Source: an uncultured Hyphomonas sp. (GTDB lineage Bacteria > Pseudomonadota > Alphaproteobacteria > Caulobacterales > Hyphomonadaceae). From it: a stretch of DNA of 64,000 nt. A program made the position numbers and the translations under genes. Positions 27,766 to 36,763 of this stretch are shown here, one piece after another. Under the pieces are notes generated by a model that made no database searches, was not told the origin of the DNA, and saw nothing but the letters and a program-made list of their open reading frames with translations. The stretch spans positions 434,001 through 498,000 of the forward strand of contig NZ_OY776147.1 of assembly GCF_963675305.1 (NCBI RefSeq), given 5' to 3'. Numbering within the stretch: the first letter of the stretch is position 1; each line of letters opens with the position of its first letter.

Positions 27766-27915
27766 GCCCAACGCTTCGCCTCCGCGTCCATGCATCCCGG
27801 CAACTTTTTGGGGTATGCCAATTTCTTAAAGTTGAAATAAATTGCGCAGTACAACAGGTATCCTGCGTGCCTCTCCGTTGGTTATACGGCTGGTTGCAGG
27901 AGGCGAGGGGAATAT

Positions 27916-28470
27916 ATGCTGTCTTTCCACGTCACCGGGGAATTCATGAGGCGCGCACTCAGGATGCTGGTGGCGCTGCTGTGCTTGCTGATCCTGTTGG
28001 GGGTGGCTTTCCTGCTCTACTTTTCTCACATGGTGCGAACGCTGGACGCGGTCGCTGACCGGCACGACGCGCTGACAGACGCTTTGCGCCAAAGCCCGGA
28101 TGCGACCCCGTCGGCCGATGTTCTGGCCTTTCTCGACAGGTCTGAAGCGGAACGGCTTTTTCTTACCTTGTCGCCCTGGGAACGCCGGGGTTTACGGCGC
28201 GCAATTTGTATCCGCGTGAAACGAAGCAAGGATTCCCGGCATCTGAAATCCAGACCGTCTTGCACAAATCCGCCGGAGGGGACCCATGCCGGGGATTTCC
28301 TGTGTCGTTCGAGTTATCCGCCAGACGCGGAAGACATGCCACCCATTGATGAATTTTACTCAACCGGGACGAGGATGTTCGGAGGTTGCCTGATCACGAC
28401 CTGGTCGCGGCAGCAAGGCGAATGGCGCCTTGACCAGGTTCTGGACGTCAGGCCCGGCAGCGGGGATTAG
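27916..28470 (+). CDS. Hypothetical membrane-anchored protein
   Basis: A 184-residue protein with one N-terminal transmembrane segment (about residues 15-36: MLVALLCLLILLGVAFLLYF) and a periplasmic or cytoplasmic remainder with several cysteines and a CLITTWSRQQGEWRLDQVLD C-terminus. The ATG at 27916 follows GGAGGCGAGGGG. I do not recognise the family. Codon use is less biased than in the neighbours, with several A/T-ending codons. Its stop overlaps the convergent rpoH stop by 4 nt. Confidence 0.6.
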   Translation: MLSFHVTGEFMRRALRMLVALLCLLILLGVAFLLYFSHMVRTLDAVADRHDALTDALRQSPDATPSADVLAFLDRSEAERLFLTLSPWERRGLRRAICIRVKRSKDSRHLKSRPSCTNPPEGTHAGDFLCRSSYPPDAEDMPPIDEFYSTGTRMFGGCLITTWSRQQGEWRLDQVLDVRPGSGD

Positions 28471-29366
28471 TTCCCCGCCGGCAGGCCTTGTTCCTTGGCC
28501 ATGCGCTTCATGGCCTTTTGCAGTTTCTCGAAGGCGCGGACCTCGATCTGGCGGATGCGCTCGCGGGAGACATTGTATTCTTCCGACAGCTCTTCCAGCG
28601 TTTTCGGGTCGTCCGTCAGGCGGCGCTCGGTCAGGATGTGGCGTTCGCGCTCGTTCAGGTCTTCCATGGCCGCGCTGAGCAGAGTCATGCGGGCATCGAA
28701 TTCCTGCTGGTTGGCGAATTCCTCGGCCTGGCCTGGCTCGTCATCGGCCAGCCAGTCCTGCCATTCCATGTCGCCATCGGTGCCCATCGGCACGTTCAGC
28801 GAGGCATCCGAGCCGGACATGCGCCCGTTCATCGAATAGACTTCGCTTTCCGAGACGTTGAGCTTCTCGGCGATCAGCTTGGCCTGTTCCGGCTTCAGGT
28901 CGCCTTCTTCCAGCGCCTGCATCTCGCCCTTCAGGCGGCGCAGATTGAAGAACAGCTTCTTCTGGGCGGCGGTCGTGCCGAGCTTCACCAGGCTCCACGA
29001 GCGCAGGATGTATTCCTGGATCGCGGCGCGGATCCACCACATGGCATAGGTGGCCAGGCGGAAGCCCTTGTCCGGGTCGAACTTCTTCACGGCCTGCATC
29101 AGGCCGACATTGCCCTCGGAGATCACTTCGGCCATCGGCAGGCCATAGCCGCGATAGCCCATGGCGATCTTGGCAACGAGACGCAGGTGGGAGGTCACCA
29201 TCTTCTCGGCAGCTTCGGTGTCTTCCTGCTCGCGCCAGCGCCGGGCCAGCATGAACTCCTCGTTCTTTTCGAGCATCGGGAATTTGCGAATTTCGGTGAG
29301 ATAACGGCTGAGGCCCTGTTCCGGGCTGAGCGTCATGCTCGTGCTGGCAGAAATCTTGTTTGCCAT
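28467..29366 (-). CDS. rpoH: RNA polymerase sigma-32 factor
   Basis: A 299-residue heat-shock sigma factor directing transcription of chaperone and protease genes. Region 2 (residues about 50-125) contains AAEKMVTSHLRLVAKIA and FRLATYAMWWIRAAIQEYI; the RpoH box appears as AAQKKLFFNLRRLK just after it; region 4 ends with TLEELSEEYNVSRERIRQIE. The start at 29366 follows AAGGAGGA. Upstream (29367-29568) is an AT-rich leader and promoter region in which I see no clear regulatory element. Alphaproteobacteria often have more than one RpoH; this is one copy. Confidence 0.97.
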   Translation of the reverse strand: MANKISASTSMTLSPEQGLSRYLTEIRKFPMLEKNEEFMLARRWREQEDTEAAEKMVTSHLRLVAKIAMGYRGYGLPMAEVISEGNVGLMQAVKKFDPDKGFRLATYAMWWIRAAIQEYILRSWSLVKLGTTAAQKKLFFNLRRLKGEMQALEEGDLKPEQAKLIAEKLNVSESEVYSMNGRMSGSDASLNVPMGTDGDMEWQDWLADDEPGQAEEFANQQEFDARMTLLSAAMEDLNERERHILTERRLTDDPKTLEELSEEYNVSRERIRQIEVRAFEKLQKAMKRMAKEQGLPAGN

Positions 29367-29568
29367 ATCTAAAAATCCTCCTTCCGGAACCTATCCCGTG
29401 AAACCGGCAATGGTTCCAATTTGGAATGTCCGGACCTGTTTAGCCCCGTCTGGCGGCGGCGTCTTGTACCGGAATGCGCATGATTATCATCGCGCTCGGG
29501 TATAGATAGGAATTGCGGCCTTCTTAGGGAAGGGGGGAGGCCAAGGGGATTATTGGGGAATTTCGGGC

Positions 29569-29606
29569 AAAAAAAGCCCCGCGCCTGGAGAGAGGTGGCG
29601 CGGGGC
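29569..29606 (-). terminator. Intrinsic terminator of the carbonic anhydrase-SulP operon
   Basis: Read on the minus strand, GCCCCGCGCC pairs with GGCGCGGGGC across an 11-nt loop and is followed by a run of seven T. Confidence 0.93.
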
Positions 29607-29634
29607 GTAAGGACAGGAACGGGGGTCTATCCTG

Positions 29635-31305
29635 TTATTCGGCCGGTACGGGGTTCGGCTTCTCATCTAGGCGGTTGAGGGCCGCGTTGAGGGCGTCGCG
29701 GCGCTTGCCGAAACGTTTGTCCTCGCTGCCCGGAACCTGGTCGGCGGCGAAGCGGTGGAGGACGGCTTCGACCTCCTCGCTCATGCCGGTGAAGTAGACA
29801 TCCTTGCCGGCGTCGTGGGCGTCTTCGATGATCGTCTCGACCGCGCGGACGGCGGAGACGTCGATGAAGGGCACGCGGGCAAAGTCCAGCACGATGATCT
29901 CGACCTTGTCGCCCGCCTTGCTGCGGACATGGTGGCCAAGGTCGGCCGCTGCGCCGAAGCTGAGCGGGCCGCCGAAGTCGAACAGCATCACCCGGCCGCC
30001 GCAGCGGGAGAGAAGGGTCACTTCCTCTTCGCTGGACTGGGGCGGGGCCTCGTGCTGCACGGAGGCGATCTGGTCGTCGGCGAGCTTCTTGATGAAGGCG
30101 AGCGCCGCGAGGACCACACCGACCGCCACAGCCGTGATCAGGTCAACGAAGACCGTCAGGCCAAGCACCAGCACCATCAGGGCAAGATCCCAGCGCGGGC
30201 CTTTGTGGGCACGCTTGATGTAGGACATGTCGATCGTGTCGAAGCCGACCTTCACGAGGATACCGGCCAGAACGGCATGCGGGATCTGCGAGGCCAGCGG
30301 GCCGAGGCTGAGCACGATGGCCAGCAGCACCATGGCGTGCGTCATGCCGGAGATCTTCGTGCGGCCGCCGGAGCGGACATTGATCACCGTCCGCATCGTT
30401 GCGCCGGCACCCGGAATGGCGCCGAACATGCCGGCGATCGTGTTGCCGATACCCTGGCCGATCAGCTCCTTGTCGGAGTCGTGGCGCGTACGGGTCATGT
30501 TGTCGGCAACCAGCGAGGTCAGCAGGCTGTCGATGGAGCCGAGCACCGCCAGGATGAAGGCAGCTTCCAGCACCACCAGCGCCGTGTCCGTGCTGAAGCT
30601 CGGCAGGACGAATTGCGGCAGGCCGGTCGGGATGTCGCCCAGCACAGGCGCGCCCGGAATGAAGAGGCTGACCAGCGTACCGATCACCAGCGCCGCGAGC
30701 GGCCCAGGGACGTAGGCGGCGAATTTCTTCGGCCAGGTGAAGACGATGAACAGCGTCATCGCGGCAATGCCGACGGCGATCAGGTTCGGGTCCATCACGG
30801 CGCCGGGGACGGCGGTGAAGGCCGGGATCGTACCGCCGCCGTCAGGCTCGTGCCCGAACAGGCGGGAGAGCTGCAGCGCGATGATGATGACGCCGATGCC
30901 GCTCATGAAGCCGGAAATCACCGGATAAGGCACCAGTTTCACATACTGGCCGAACTTCAGCACGCCGAAGCCGATCTGCAGGATACCGGCGAGCACGACG
31001 GCCGCGAAGACCAGCGTCGGATTGCCGCCAAGCGCCGCATAAAGGCCAGCGAAGACGACGACCATCGGGCCGGTCGGTCCGGAGACCTGCGAGCCGGTGC
31101 CGCCGAAGAGGGCGGCGAAGAAGCCAACGAAAATCGCACCCCAGAGACCGGCAATCGGGCCGGCGCCTGAAGCTTCACCGAAGGCGAGGGCCAGCGGCAG
31201 CGCGACGATGCCGGCGGTCAGGCCGCCGAACAGGTCGCCTCTCATGTTCGAGAGGTCAAAGAAGGGGCTGCGCCCGCCGGGCGCAGCAGTCTGGGAAGAA
31301 GACAT
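29635..31305 (-). CDS. SulP-family anion transporter, probable bicarbonate carrier
   Basis: A 556-residue SLC26/SulP permease in the inner membrane. About 12-14 hydrophobic helices span residues 20-420 (GDLFGGLTAGIVALPLALAF at the start, GPTGPMVVV), followed by a cytoplasmic STAS domain (about 435-540). SulP proteins carry sulfate, bicarbonate or dicarboxylates. The adjacent upstream beta-carbonic anhydrase argues for bicarbonate/CO2 handling, as in SulP-CA pairs of other bacteria. The gene sits 29 nt after the carbonic anhydrase gene and ends at a strong terminator. Confidence 0.9.
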   Translation of the reverse strand: MSSSQTAAPGGRSPFFDLSNMRGDLFGGLTAGIVALPLALAFGEASGAGPIAGLWGAIFVGFFAALFGGTGSQVSGPTGPMVVVFAGLYAALGGNPTLVFAAVVLAGILQIGFGVLKFGQYVKLVPYPVISGFMSGIGVIIIALQLSRLFGHEPDGGGTIPAFTAVPGAVMDPNLIAVGIAAMTLFIVFTWPKKFAAYVPGPLAALVIGTLVSLFIPGAPVLGDIPTGLPQFVLPSFSTDTALVVLEAAFILAVLGSIDSLLTSLVADNMTRTRHDSDKELIGQGIGNTIAGMFGAIPGAGATMRTVINVRSGGRTKISGMTHAMVLLAIVLSLGPLASQIPHAVLAGILVKVGFDTIDMSYIKRAHKGPRWDLALMVLVLGLTVFVDLITAVAVGVVLAALAFIKKLADDQIASVQHEAPPQSSEEEVTLLSRCGGRVMLFDFGGPLSFGAAADLGHHVRSKAGDKVEIIVLDFARVPFIDVSAVRAVETIIEDAHDAGKDVYFTGMSEEVEAVLHRFAADQVPGSEDKRFGKRRDALNAALNRLDEKPNPVPAE

Positions 31306-31334
31306 ATGTCTGGATCCGTTCTGTCAGGACCCGT

Positions 31335-32006
31335 TTATGCCGCGCAGGTATGTTCGCCCGCGAGTTCGCGGATCTGGGCGGCGTAACGGGAGTCGATGGT
31401 GATGAATTTGCCTTCGGCCTCGTCCCAGGCTTCGACTTCGCCGGAGCGGATGTCGTAGACCCAGCCATGCAGCTCGGTCGTGCCTTTTGCGAGGGCGGCG
31501 GCAACGCTCGGATGGGTGCGCAGGTGCTGCAGCTGGAGCAGGACGTTCTGCTCGATCAGCATCTTCATGCGCTCGTCCGGGGAGGCATCGTCTTCAGCGA
31601 TGCCGTCGACGATATCCACAGCGGCCTTGGAGTAGCCAAGCCATTTGGCGACATGCGGCAGGCCTTCGAGGCCTTCCGGATTCATCGCGCCTTTCATGGC
31701 GCCGCACTCTGTGTGGCCGCAGACCACGATGTGCGGAACCTTCAGCACGGCAACGGCATATTCGATCGATGCCGTCATGCCGCCGGTGGATTCCGTGTGC
31801 GGTGGAACAATGTTGCCTGCATTGCGGCAGATGAAGAGTTCACCCGGTTCGGTCTGGGTGATCATGGCTGTTTCAACACGGGAGTCGGAACAGGCGATGA
31901 AGAGCGCTTCGGGCGACTGGCCCTTGCTGAGCTCTTCGAAAAGGTCCTGTTTTTCAGGATAGATACTGTTTTTGAAGCGGACGACGCCTGCAGCAAAGCG
32001 GGGCAT
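31335..32006 (-). CDS. Beta-class carbonic anhydrase
   Basis: A 223-residue zinc enzyme interconverting CO2 and bicarbonate. The zinc ligands and dyad are C39, D41 and R43 (ACSDSR), H98 and C101 (GHTECGAM). The length and the C-terminal YDIRSGEV segment fit the bacterial Can-like clade. It is upstream of the SulP transporter in the same transcript and is divergent from an OxyR-like regulator gene, forming an inorganic-carbon module. Confidence 0.95.
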   Translation of the reverse strand: MPRFAAGVVRFKNSIYPEKQDLFEELSKGQSPEALFIACSDSRVETAMITQTEPGELFICRNAGNIVPPHTESTGGMTASIEYAVAVLKVPHIVVCGHTECGAMKGAMNPEGLEGLPHVAKWLGYSKAAVDIVDGIAEDDASPDERMKMLIEQNVLLQLQHLRTHPSVAAALAKGTTELHGWVYDIRSGEVEAWDEAEGKFITIDSRYAAQIRELAGEHTCAA

Positions 32007-32210
32007 GCGAAATTCCTTTCGATGCTGGGATGAAAGACTGAATGGGAGGAGGGAGGAAACGTGCGCGGTGGGCGCTCAGTATGTGGACGGCGGGTCCACG
32101 ACAGACCGGGTCACCTCACTGTAGTGACGACACGCACTAAGATTTAATGCCATCAGTTCGTGCACAGAAAGCGAGCTCCTTGGGTCTGATAGCTGCAATC
32201 TGGTGTAGTG

Positions 32211-32262
32211 CGATAGATAGTTCCAATATAAAAATTATCTTGTTTCAATAGTAAAATACTAT
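32211..32262. promoter_or_regulatory. LysR/OxyR-like binding sites in the divergent promoter
   Basis: ATAGTAAAATACTAT (32248-32262) is a perfect inverted repeat that matches the OxyR half-operator form ATAG-N7-CTAT. ATAG is repeated at 32213-32220 (GATAGATAG), about three helical turns upstream. The AT-rich stretch (32218-32270) lies directly before the LysR gene and about 200 bp from the carbonic anhydrase start. It is probably the regulator's own operator. Confidence 0.6.
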
Positions 32263-32296
32263 CAATACTGGTCCGCCGCAGGACAGGAAACCGCAA

Positions 32297-33241
32297 ATGC
32301 GCCCAACGCTCAGACAGCTGCAATACCTGGTCGCCGTTGCCGATACCGGGAAATTCCATGAGGCGGCCCGCCTGTTGAACGTGTCGCAGCCGAGCCTGTC
32401 GGCCCAGATTGCGGAAGCCGAGCACCAGCTGGGCGCGGTGCTGGTGGAGCGGGGCCGCCATGGCGCGTTCATGACCCCGCTGGGTGAGGAAGTCGTCCGC
32501 CGCGCGCGGGCGATCCTGATTCAGGTGGAGGACCTGAAGGCCTTCACCCTGCGTCCCGCGGGGGAGGTGGCCGGACGCTACCGGCTGGGTACCGTCTCCA
32601 CCATCGGGCCCTATCTGCTGCCCGGCGCCGTCCGGGAACTGCACCGCCTGTTTCCCGAACTGCGCATGAGTGTGCACGAGTCCCGTATTGCAGACCTCAA
32701 TGACCGCCTGAATGATGGCCGGCTCGACATGATCATCTCGACACCGGAGGACCATGCCAGCAGCGCTTTCATGGAACTGTTCGAGGAGACACTGTACGTC
32801 TGTGCCGCCCAGGAAGACGAATTGTCCGCCCAGAAGGGACCGGTCGATGTGGAAGCCCTGCGCGGGCGGGAGCTGTTGAGCCTCGGTCCCGGCCACAGGC
32901 TGAGCCTTATCATCCAGCAGCTGGCGGATGCGGCGGGCGCCCATGTCAGTACCGAATATGAAGGCACATCGCTGGATGCCGTCCGCCAGACCGCCAGCAT
33001 GGGGGAGGGGGTGGCCATCCTGCCGAACCTCTATGCCGTGGTTGAGGCCAAGCGTGACCCGAGCCAGGTCGTCCGTCCGATCCGGCACAAGCTGGCCCGC
33101 CGCAAGATCGGCCTCATCTGGCGCGAGGGCTCACCGCTGTCCGAGCCGATGACCGAGATGGGAAAGGTGATGCGCGCTGTTGCGGCAGACCTGCTCAGCA
33201 GCGACGGCAAGGAGCCGAAGCGCCGGGTCAGTCGACGCTGA
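32297..33241 (+). CDS. OxyR-like LysR regulator lacking the redox cysteines
   Basis: A 314-residue LysR-type protein of the OxyR subgroup: RQLQYLVAVADTGKFHEAARLLNVSQPSLSAQI in the winged helix (about 6-38, read in parts), ERGRHG, and STIGPYLLPGAVRELHRLFPE at the start of the effector domain. In peroxide-sensing OxyR a GHC..... segment carries the first redox cysteine; here the same place reads GPGHRLSLI. The only cysteine is in LYVCAAQ. It therefore cannot form the OxyR disulfide. Its position suggests it controls the carbonic anhydrase-SulP genes, perhaps with another ligand. The 3' end overlaps zapE by 14 bp. Confidence 0.88.
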   Translation: MRPTLRQLQYLVAVADTGKFHEAARLLNVSQPSLSAQIAEAEHQLGAVLVERGRHGAFMTPLGEEVVRRARAILIQVEDLKAFTLRPAGEVAGRYRLGTVSTIGPYLLPGAVRELHRLFPELRMSVHESRIADLNDRLNDGRLDMIISTPEDHASSAFMELFEETLYVCAAQEDELSAQKGPVDVEALRGRELLSLGPGHRLSLIIQQLADAAGAHVSTEYEGTSLDAVRQTASMGEGVAILPNLYAVVEAKRDPSQVVRPIRHKLARRKIGLIWREGSPLSEPMTEMGKVMRAVAADLLSSDGKEPKRRVSRR

Positions 33242-34355
33242 TCTCCACGCGCTCTTCGGCAAGATAGTCGGTCGAGCGCATTTCATGAAGGCGGCTGACG
33301 GTCCGCTCAAACTCGAAGGCGCCATCGCCTTCCGGGTACAGCGTTTCCGGTTCTGCCGCCGCGCTCGCCACCAGCTTGATCTTCGCTTCGTAGAGCGCAT
33401 CGATCAGCGCAACAAAACGGGCGGCTTCGTTGCGCTTGTCGGAGTCGAGTTTCGGAATGCCGCGCAGGATGATCGTGTGGAAGTTCGCCGCGATGGTCAG
33501 ATAGTCGCGCGAATAGAGCGGGCGGGCGCAAAGCTCCTCGAAGCTGAACCAGGCGACGCCGGCGGCCTCGCGGCTGACCTCCAGCTTGCGGCCTTTCACC
33601 GTCAGCGTCACATGCTGGGCATGGGCGCCGGAGGTGAGCCGCGTCCAGACCTCTTCAAGCGCAGCGTCGGCTTCCGGCCCGAGCGGGGCATACCAGACCG
33701 GCGCCGCGATCAGCCGGTCCAGCCGGTAGTCGCGGTCCGATGCGAGATGAAAGATGTCGCAGCGGTCTTTCAGGTGCTGGATGAAAGGCAGGAAGAGGGG
33801 GCGATTGATGCCGTCCTTGTAAAGATCATCCGGTTCGCGGTTGGATGTTGCCACCATGGTCACGCCGCGCTGGAACAGCTGGTCGAACAGGCGCGCGAGG
33901 ATCATGGCGTCGGCGATCTGGGTCACCTGGAATTCGTCGAAGCAGAGCAGTTGCGCTTCTGCGGCGACCTGTTTGGCCACCGGCGGGATCGGATCGTCGC
34001 CCGCACCTTTCACGCGCCATTGGGAGCGTTTGCGCTCGCCCTCCGGCATCTTGCGCCAGGTATCCAGCCGGTCCTGGATTTCGGCCATGAATTCGTGGAA
34101 GTGCACCCGGCGTTTCGCTTTCGGGGCAGCATCCTCGAAGAACAAATCCATCAGCATGGACTTGCCGCGCCCGACCCCGCCCCAGAGGTACAGGCCGCGC
34201 ACAGGCTCGGGCTTCGAGAACCAGCCGCCTTTCGGCGGATCGGCGAGGCGCCGGGCGAGATCGTCCAGACGTTCGGCCGCTTCTGCCTGTACCGGGTCAT
34301 TAGTGAGGATGCCGGCATCCACACGTTCCCTGTACTGGCGGAGCACACTAGCCAT
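33228..34355 (-). CDS. zapE: ZapE/AFG1-family ATPase
   Basis: A 375-residue AFG1-like P-loop ATPase. ZapE associates with the Z ring in enterobacteria; mitochondrial AFG1/LACE1 acts in protein quality control. Walker A is GGVGRGKSM (about residues 58-66), preceded by PVRGLYLWG; Walker B is LLCFDEFQV (about 135-143), followed by sensor segment ATSNREPDDLY. Other family segments are HFHEFM and FFLPFI-like LFLPFIQHLK. It follows a rhomboid gene by 8 nt in the same direction. Confidence 0.94.
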   Translation of the reverse strand: MASVLRQYRERVDAGILTNDPVQAEAAERLDDLARRLADPPKGGWFSKPEPVRGLYLWGGVGRGKSMLMDLFFEDAAPKAKRRVHFHEFMAEIQDRLDTWRKMPEGERKRSQWRVKGAGDDPIPPVAKQVAAEAQLLCFDEFQVTQIADAMILARLFDQLFQRGVTMVATSNREPDDLYKDGINRPLFLPFIQHLKDRCDIFHLASDRDYRLDRLIAAPVWYAPLGPEADAALEEVWTRLTSGAHAQHVTLTVKGRKLEVSREAAGVAWFSFEELCARPLYSRDYLTIAANFHTIILRGIPKLDSDKRNEAARFVALIDALYEAKIKLVASAAAEPETLYPEGDGAFEFERTVSRLHEMRSTDYLAEERVEISVD

Positions 34356-34363
34356 GGGCGGGA

Positions 34364-34978
34364 TCAGCCGAATTTTTCAGAGATTTGCTGGATCAGTTCG
34401 GGGAAGGATTCCGGACGCAGCAGCAGGGTAATCAAGATGCCTGCCAGGGCGCCGCCAAGGTGGGCGCCATGTCCGATGATCGCATCCTCCCGCTTCGACA
34501 GGCCATAGCTGATGACGATGAAGATCACCGCATAGGCCCCTGCCCAAACCGGCAGGATGCCGAAAATGCCAATGGTCAGGAAGGGGAAGATGATGCCCAC
34601 AGCCGACATCAGTCCGGATATTGCGCCGGAGGCGCCGACGGCCCGGTAGTCCGGCTTGTTGCGCTTGTCGACGACATCCCACATCGATCCGCCGAGGAGC
34701 GACCCGAAATACAGGATCAGGAAGCCCGTCGCCCCGAAGACATGCTCCAGCCAGGGACCGAAATAATAGAGCGTGATCATGTTGGCGAAGAGGTGCCAGG
34801 TCGCGACATGCAGAAAACCGGACGTGATTACGCGGTGCCACTGGCGCTGTTCGCGGATCGGCCGGATCCAGAACGCGTTCTGGGTCATGAATTCAGGTGA
34901 GGCAAAGCCGACCATGCTGGCGATGATGTTCGCGAGCAGCAGGCTGGATGTGACCGGCGCAGCGGAGAAATATTCCAT
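34364..34978 (-). CDS. Rhomboid-family intramembrane serine protease
   Basis: A 204-residue membrane protease with six transmembrane helices. The catalytic serine is in GASGAISG (about residue 121) and the catalytic histidine in GHGAHLGG (about 174). The WHLFANM motif (helix 2) and a PIREQRQWHRVITSGFLH region, read in parts, are typical. It cleaves membrane-spanning substrates; targets are not predictable. It is upstream of zapE in one transcript. Confidence 0.93.
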   Translation of the reverse strand: MEYFSAAPVTSSLLLANIIASMVGFASPEFMTQNAFWIRPIREQRQWHRVITSGFLHVATWHLFANMITLYYFGPWLEHVFGATGFLILYFGSLLGGSMWDVVDKRNKPDYRAVGASGAISGLMSAVGIIFPFLTIGIFGILPVWAGAYAVIFIVISYGLSKREDAIIGHGAHLGGALAGILITLLLRPESFPELIQQISEKFG

Positions 34979-35012
34979 ACTGAGGCAGTTTCCCGTCTGG
35001 ATCAGGCGAAAG

Positions 35013-35040
35013 AAAACCGCCCGGAAAAGCTTCCGAGCGG
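35013..35040 (-). terminator. Probable terminator of the orphan receiver gene
   Basis: On the minus strand CCGC..GGAA-loop-TTCC..GCGG arms form a hairpin with one internal mismatch, followed by TTTTC. It separates the receiver gene from rhomboid-zapE. Confidence 0.6.
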
Positions 35041-35078
35041 CTTAGCAAGCTCCGGCCCCGCAGGGCAAGCGTGTGGGA

Positions 35079-35522
35079 TCAGGCCGCGCGGACCGTCACG
35101 CCCTTTGTGTCGGCGGCGTCCGGCATCAGATCCATCAGGAAATCCTCAAAGCTGTCGGGGCGCTGGATGAACCGATTGAACGGCAGGCCGGCCTTGAAAA
35201 TGGCTTCCGGGTGAATGTTGGCGCCGCAGCGGACGGCAGCTTCGACGGCCTGGTCACGCGTATCCATGGAGGACACGACGGCGATCCGGTATTTGCCCAT
35301 ATTGGCGATGCGGGCGATCGTCATGTCCGGATCCATGGAATCCGGCAGGCCGAGGTCCAGCACGACGAGGTCGAACCGCTCAAGACGCAGGCGCGATTCC
35401 GCGGCCATCAGCGTCGGCGCCATGACGAGGTCTACCTGAACACGCGAGCGGGCAGCCTTGTCCGCAGCGATGGCCAGCATGTCGCGCACCGGCGCGTGAT
35501 CTTCAACCCAGAGAACTTTCAT
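35079..35522 (-). CDS. Stand-alone receiver-domain response regulator
   Basis: A 147-residue protein made of a single receiver domain with no output domain. It begins MKVLWVEDHAPVRD (acidic pair E7-D8), has the phosphoacceptor D56 in VVLDLGLPD, the Ser in AVVSSMD and the Lys in IFKAGLP. The C-terminal DSFEDFLMDLMPDA is an extra short tail. The start at 35522 fits the receiver fold; the upstream extension lacks a ribosome site. It may act by protein-protein contact, like DivK or CpdR type receivers. No kinase is adjacent. Confidence 0.88.
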   Translation of the reverse strand: MKVLWVEDHAPVRDMLAIAADKAARSRVQVDLVMAPTLMAAESRLRLERFDLVVLDLGLPDSMDPDMTIARIANMGKYRIAVVSSMDTRDQAVEAAVRCGANIHPEAIFKAGLPFNRFIQRPDSFEDFLMDLMPDAADTKGVTVRAA

Positions 35523-35790
35523 AAAATCTACCCCGATGCCTTTCCTGTGTGGCCGGTCCTTAACCTGCCCCCGATGTGCGTTCACTTTGCCACGCGCAGC
35601 TTACGGCTTAGTAAAGCGTTCCTTTCAGAAGTGTTGAAAACTCAACGAATTGCGACTCCGCAGAAAGGCCGGAAAGCGCCGGCAAATCCCGTCGAAATCC
35701 CTCACCGGAACGGGGATTTTCCGGGCTGACAGCGGTGCTTCCGCCGGTTTCCGGCTTCGCTTATGCTGGAGTCAGGAGAAACGCCCGAAC

Positions 35791-36693
35791 ATGAGTGACG
35801 AAACGCTCCCCCAGAAACCGCTCGCTCCGCGGAAATCGGCGTTCCTTGACGTGGAGACGCCGGATGACCTGCACATTGTGGATGTGCTGATCGAGGAGCG
35901 CTGCCCGAAACTGCGGGCGTCGCCGGCCTGGCCGCTGGCGCGCCCGGTGCTTTATTCCATGCTGGGTTATGACAAGGCCCGGCGCATGGCGGACGAGATC
36001 GTCGAGTTGAACGGGCGCGACTCGTTTGACCGCCTGTCGCGCCAGCTGTCTTTCGATCTTTCCGTCGAGGGGATCGAGCGCCTGCCGCGTGAGGGCCGGC
36101 TGATCATCGCCGCCAACCACCCGACCGGCCTTGCCGACGGGGTGGCCGTCTGGGACCTGCTGAAACGGGTGCGCGAAGACATCATCTTTTTTGCCAATGC
36201 CGATGCGATCCGGGTCAATCCGAAATTCGAAGACGTGATCATCCCGGTCGAATGGGTGATGGAAAAAAGGTCTCCCGCCAAGGCCCGTGAAACCCTGAAG
36301 CGGGCAGGGGAGGCTTTCGCGGAAGAGAAATGCGTCGTCATCTTCCCATCCGGGCGTCTTGCGCGGAAGGAAGGCGACCGGCTGATCGAGAAGGACTGGT
36401 TCTCCACCGTCATCGGCCTTGCGAAAAAGCAGAAGGCGCCGATCCTGCCGCTGAACCTCGATGCGTGGAATTCGCGGCTCTATTACCTGCTCTGCAATCT
36501 CAGCGGCGAGCTGCGCGACATCACCCTGTTCCATGAACTTCTGAACAAGCAGGGTTCGAAAATGCGGATGACGTTCGGCCAGATGATCGACCCGGAGACG
36601 CTGCAGGGCGATGCGGGTGAGCTGACCGAAAAGCTGAAGGCGCATGTCGCCTATGAATTGCTGGAGGATCCGGAGGCGGTGTTCCGGCCCTGA
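35791..36693 (+). CDS. Lysophospholipid acyltransferase family protein
   Basis: A 300-residue PlsC-like acyltransferase. The catalytic block is ANHPTGLADG (the family's H-x4-D, about residues 108-117), followed by a glycerol-phosphate-binding type PSGRLARKEGDR (about 190) and LPLNLDAWNSRL. There is no clear transmembrane helix. It may acylate lysophospholipid, ornithine lipid precursors or another acceptor. The start at 35791 follows AGGAGA; upstream sequence is not protein-like. Confidence 0.82.
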   Translation: MSDETLPQKPLAPRKSAFLDVETPDDLHIVDVLIEERCPKLRASPAWPLARPVLYSMLGYDKARRMADEIVELNGRDSFDRLSRQLSFDLSVEGIERLPREGRLIIAANHPTGLADGVAVWDLLKRVREDIIFFANADAIRVNPKFEDVIIPVEWVMEKRSPAKARETLKRAGEAFAEEKCVVIFPSGRLARKEGDRLIEKDWFSTVIGLAKKQKAPILPLNLDAWNSRLYYLLCNLSGELRDITLFHELLNKQGSKMRMTFGQMIDPETLQGDAGELTEKLKAHVAYELLEDPEAVFRP

Positions 36694-36727
36694 TCAAAGG
36701 TCTCTTGAGGCCGCTGCTGCGCCCTAA

Positions 36728-36745
36728 TTGACAACATATTGTCAA
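36728..36745. promoter_or_regulatory. Palindromic MarR operator
   Basis: TTGACAACATATTGTCAA is a perfect 18-bp palindrome ending 18 bp before the marR-type start codon. A further half site, GTTGTCC, follows at 36757-36763. TTGACA could also serve as a -35 box, so binding would block the promoter. This is typical for autoregulated MarR proteins. Confidence 0.75.
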
Positions 36746-36763
36746 TGTGAAAATGTGTTGTCC

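Noticed and set aside
29755..31170. Plus-strand frame opposite the SulP gene
   Set aside because: His/Asp/Arg-rich translation without structure; the SulP gene is clear on the minus strand.
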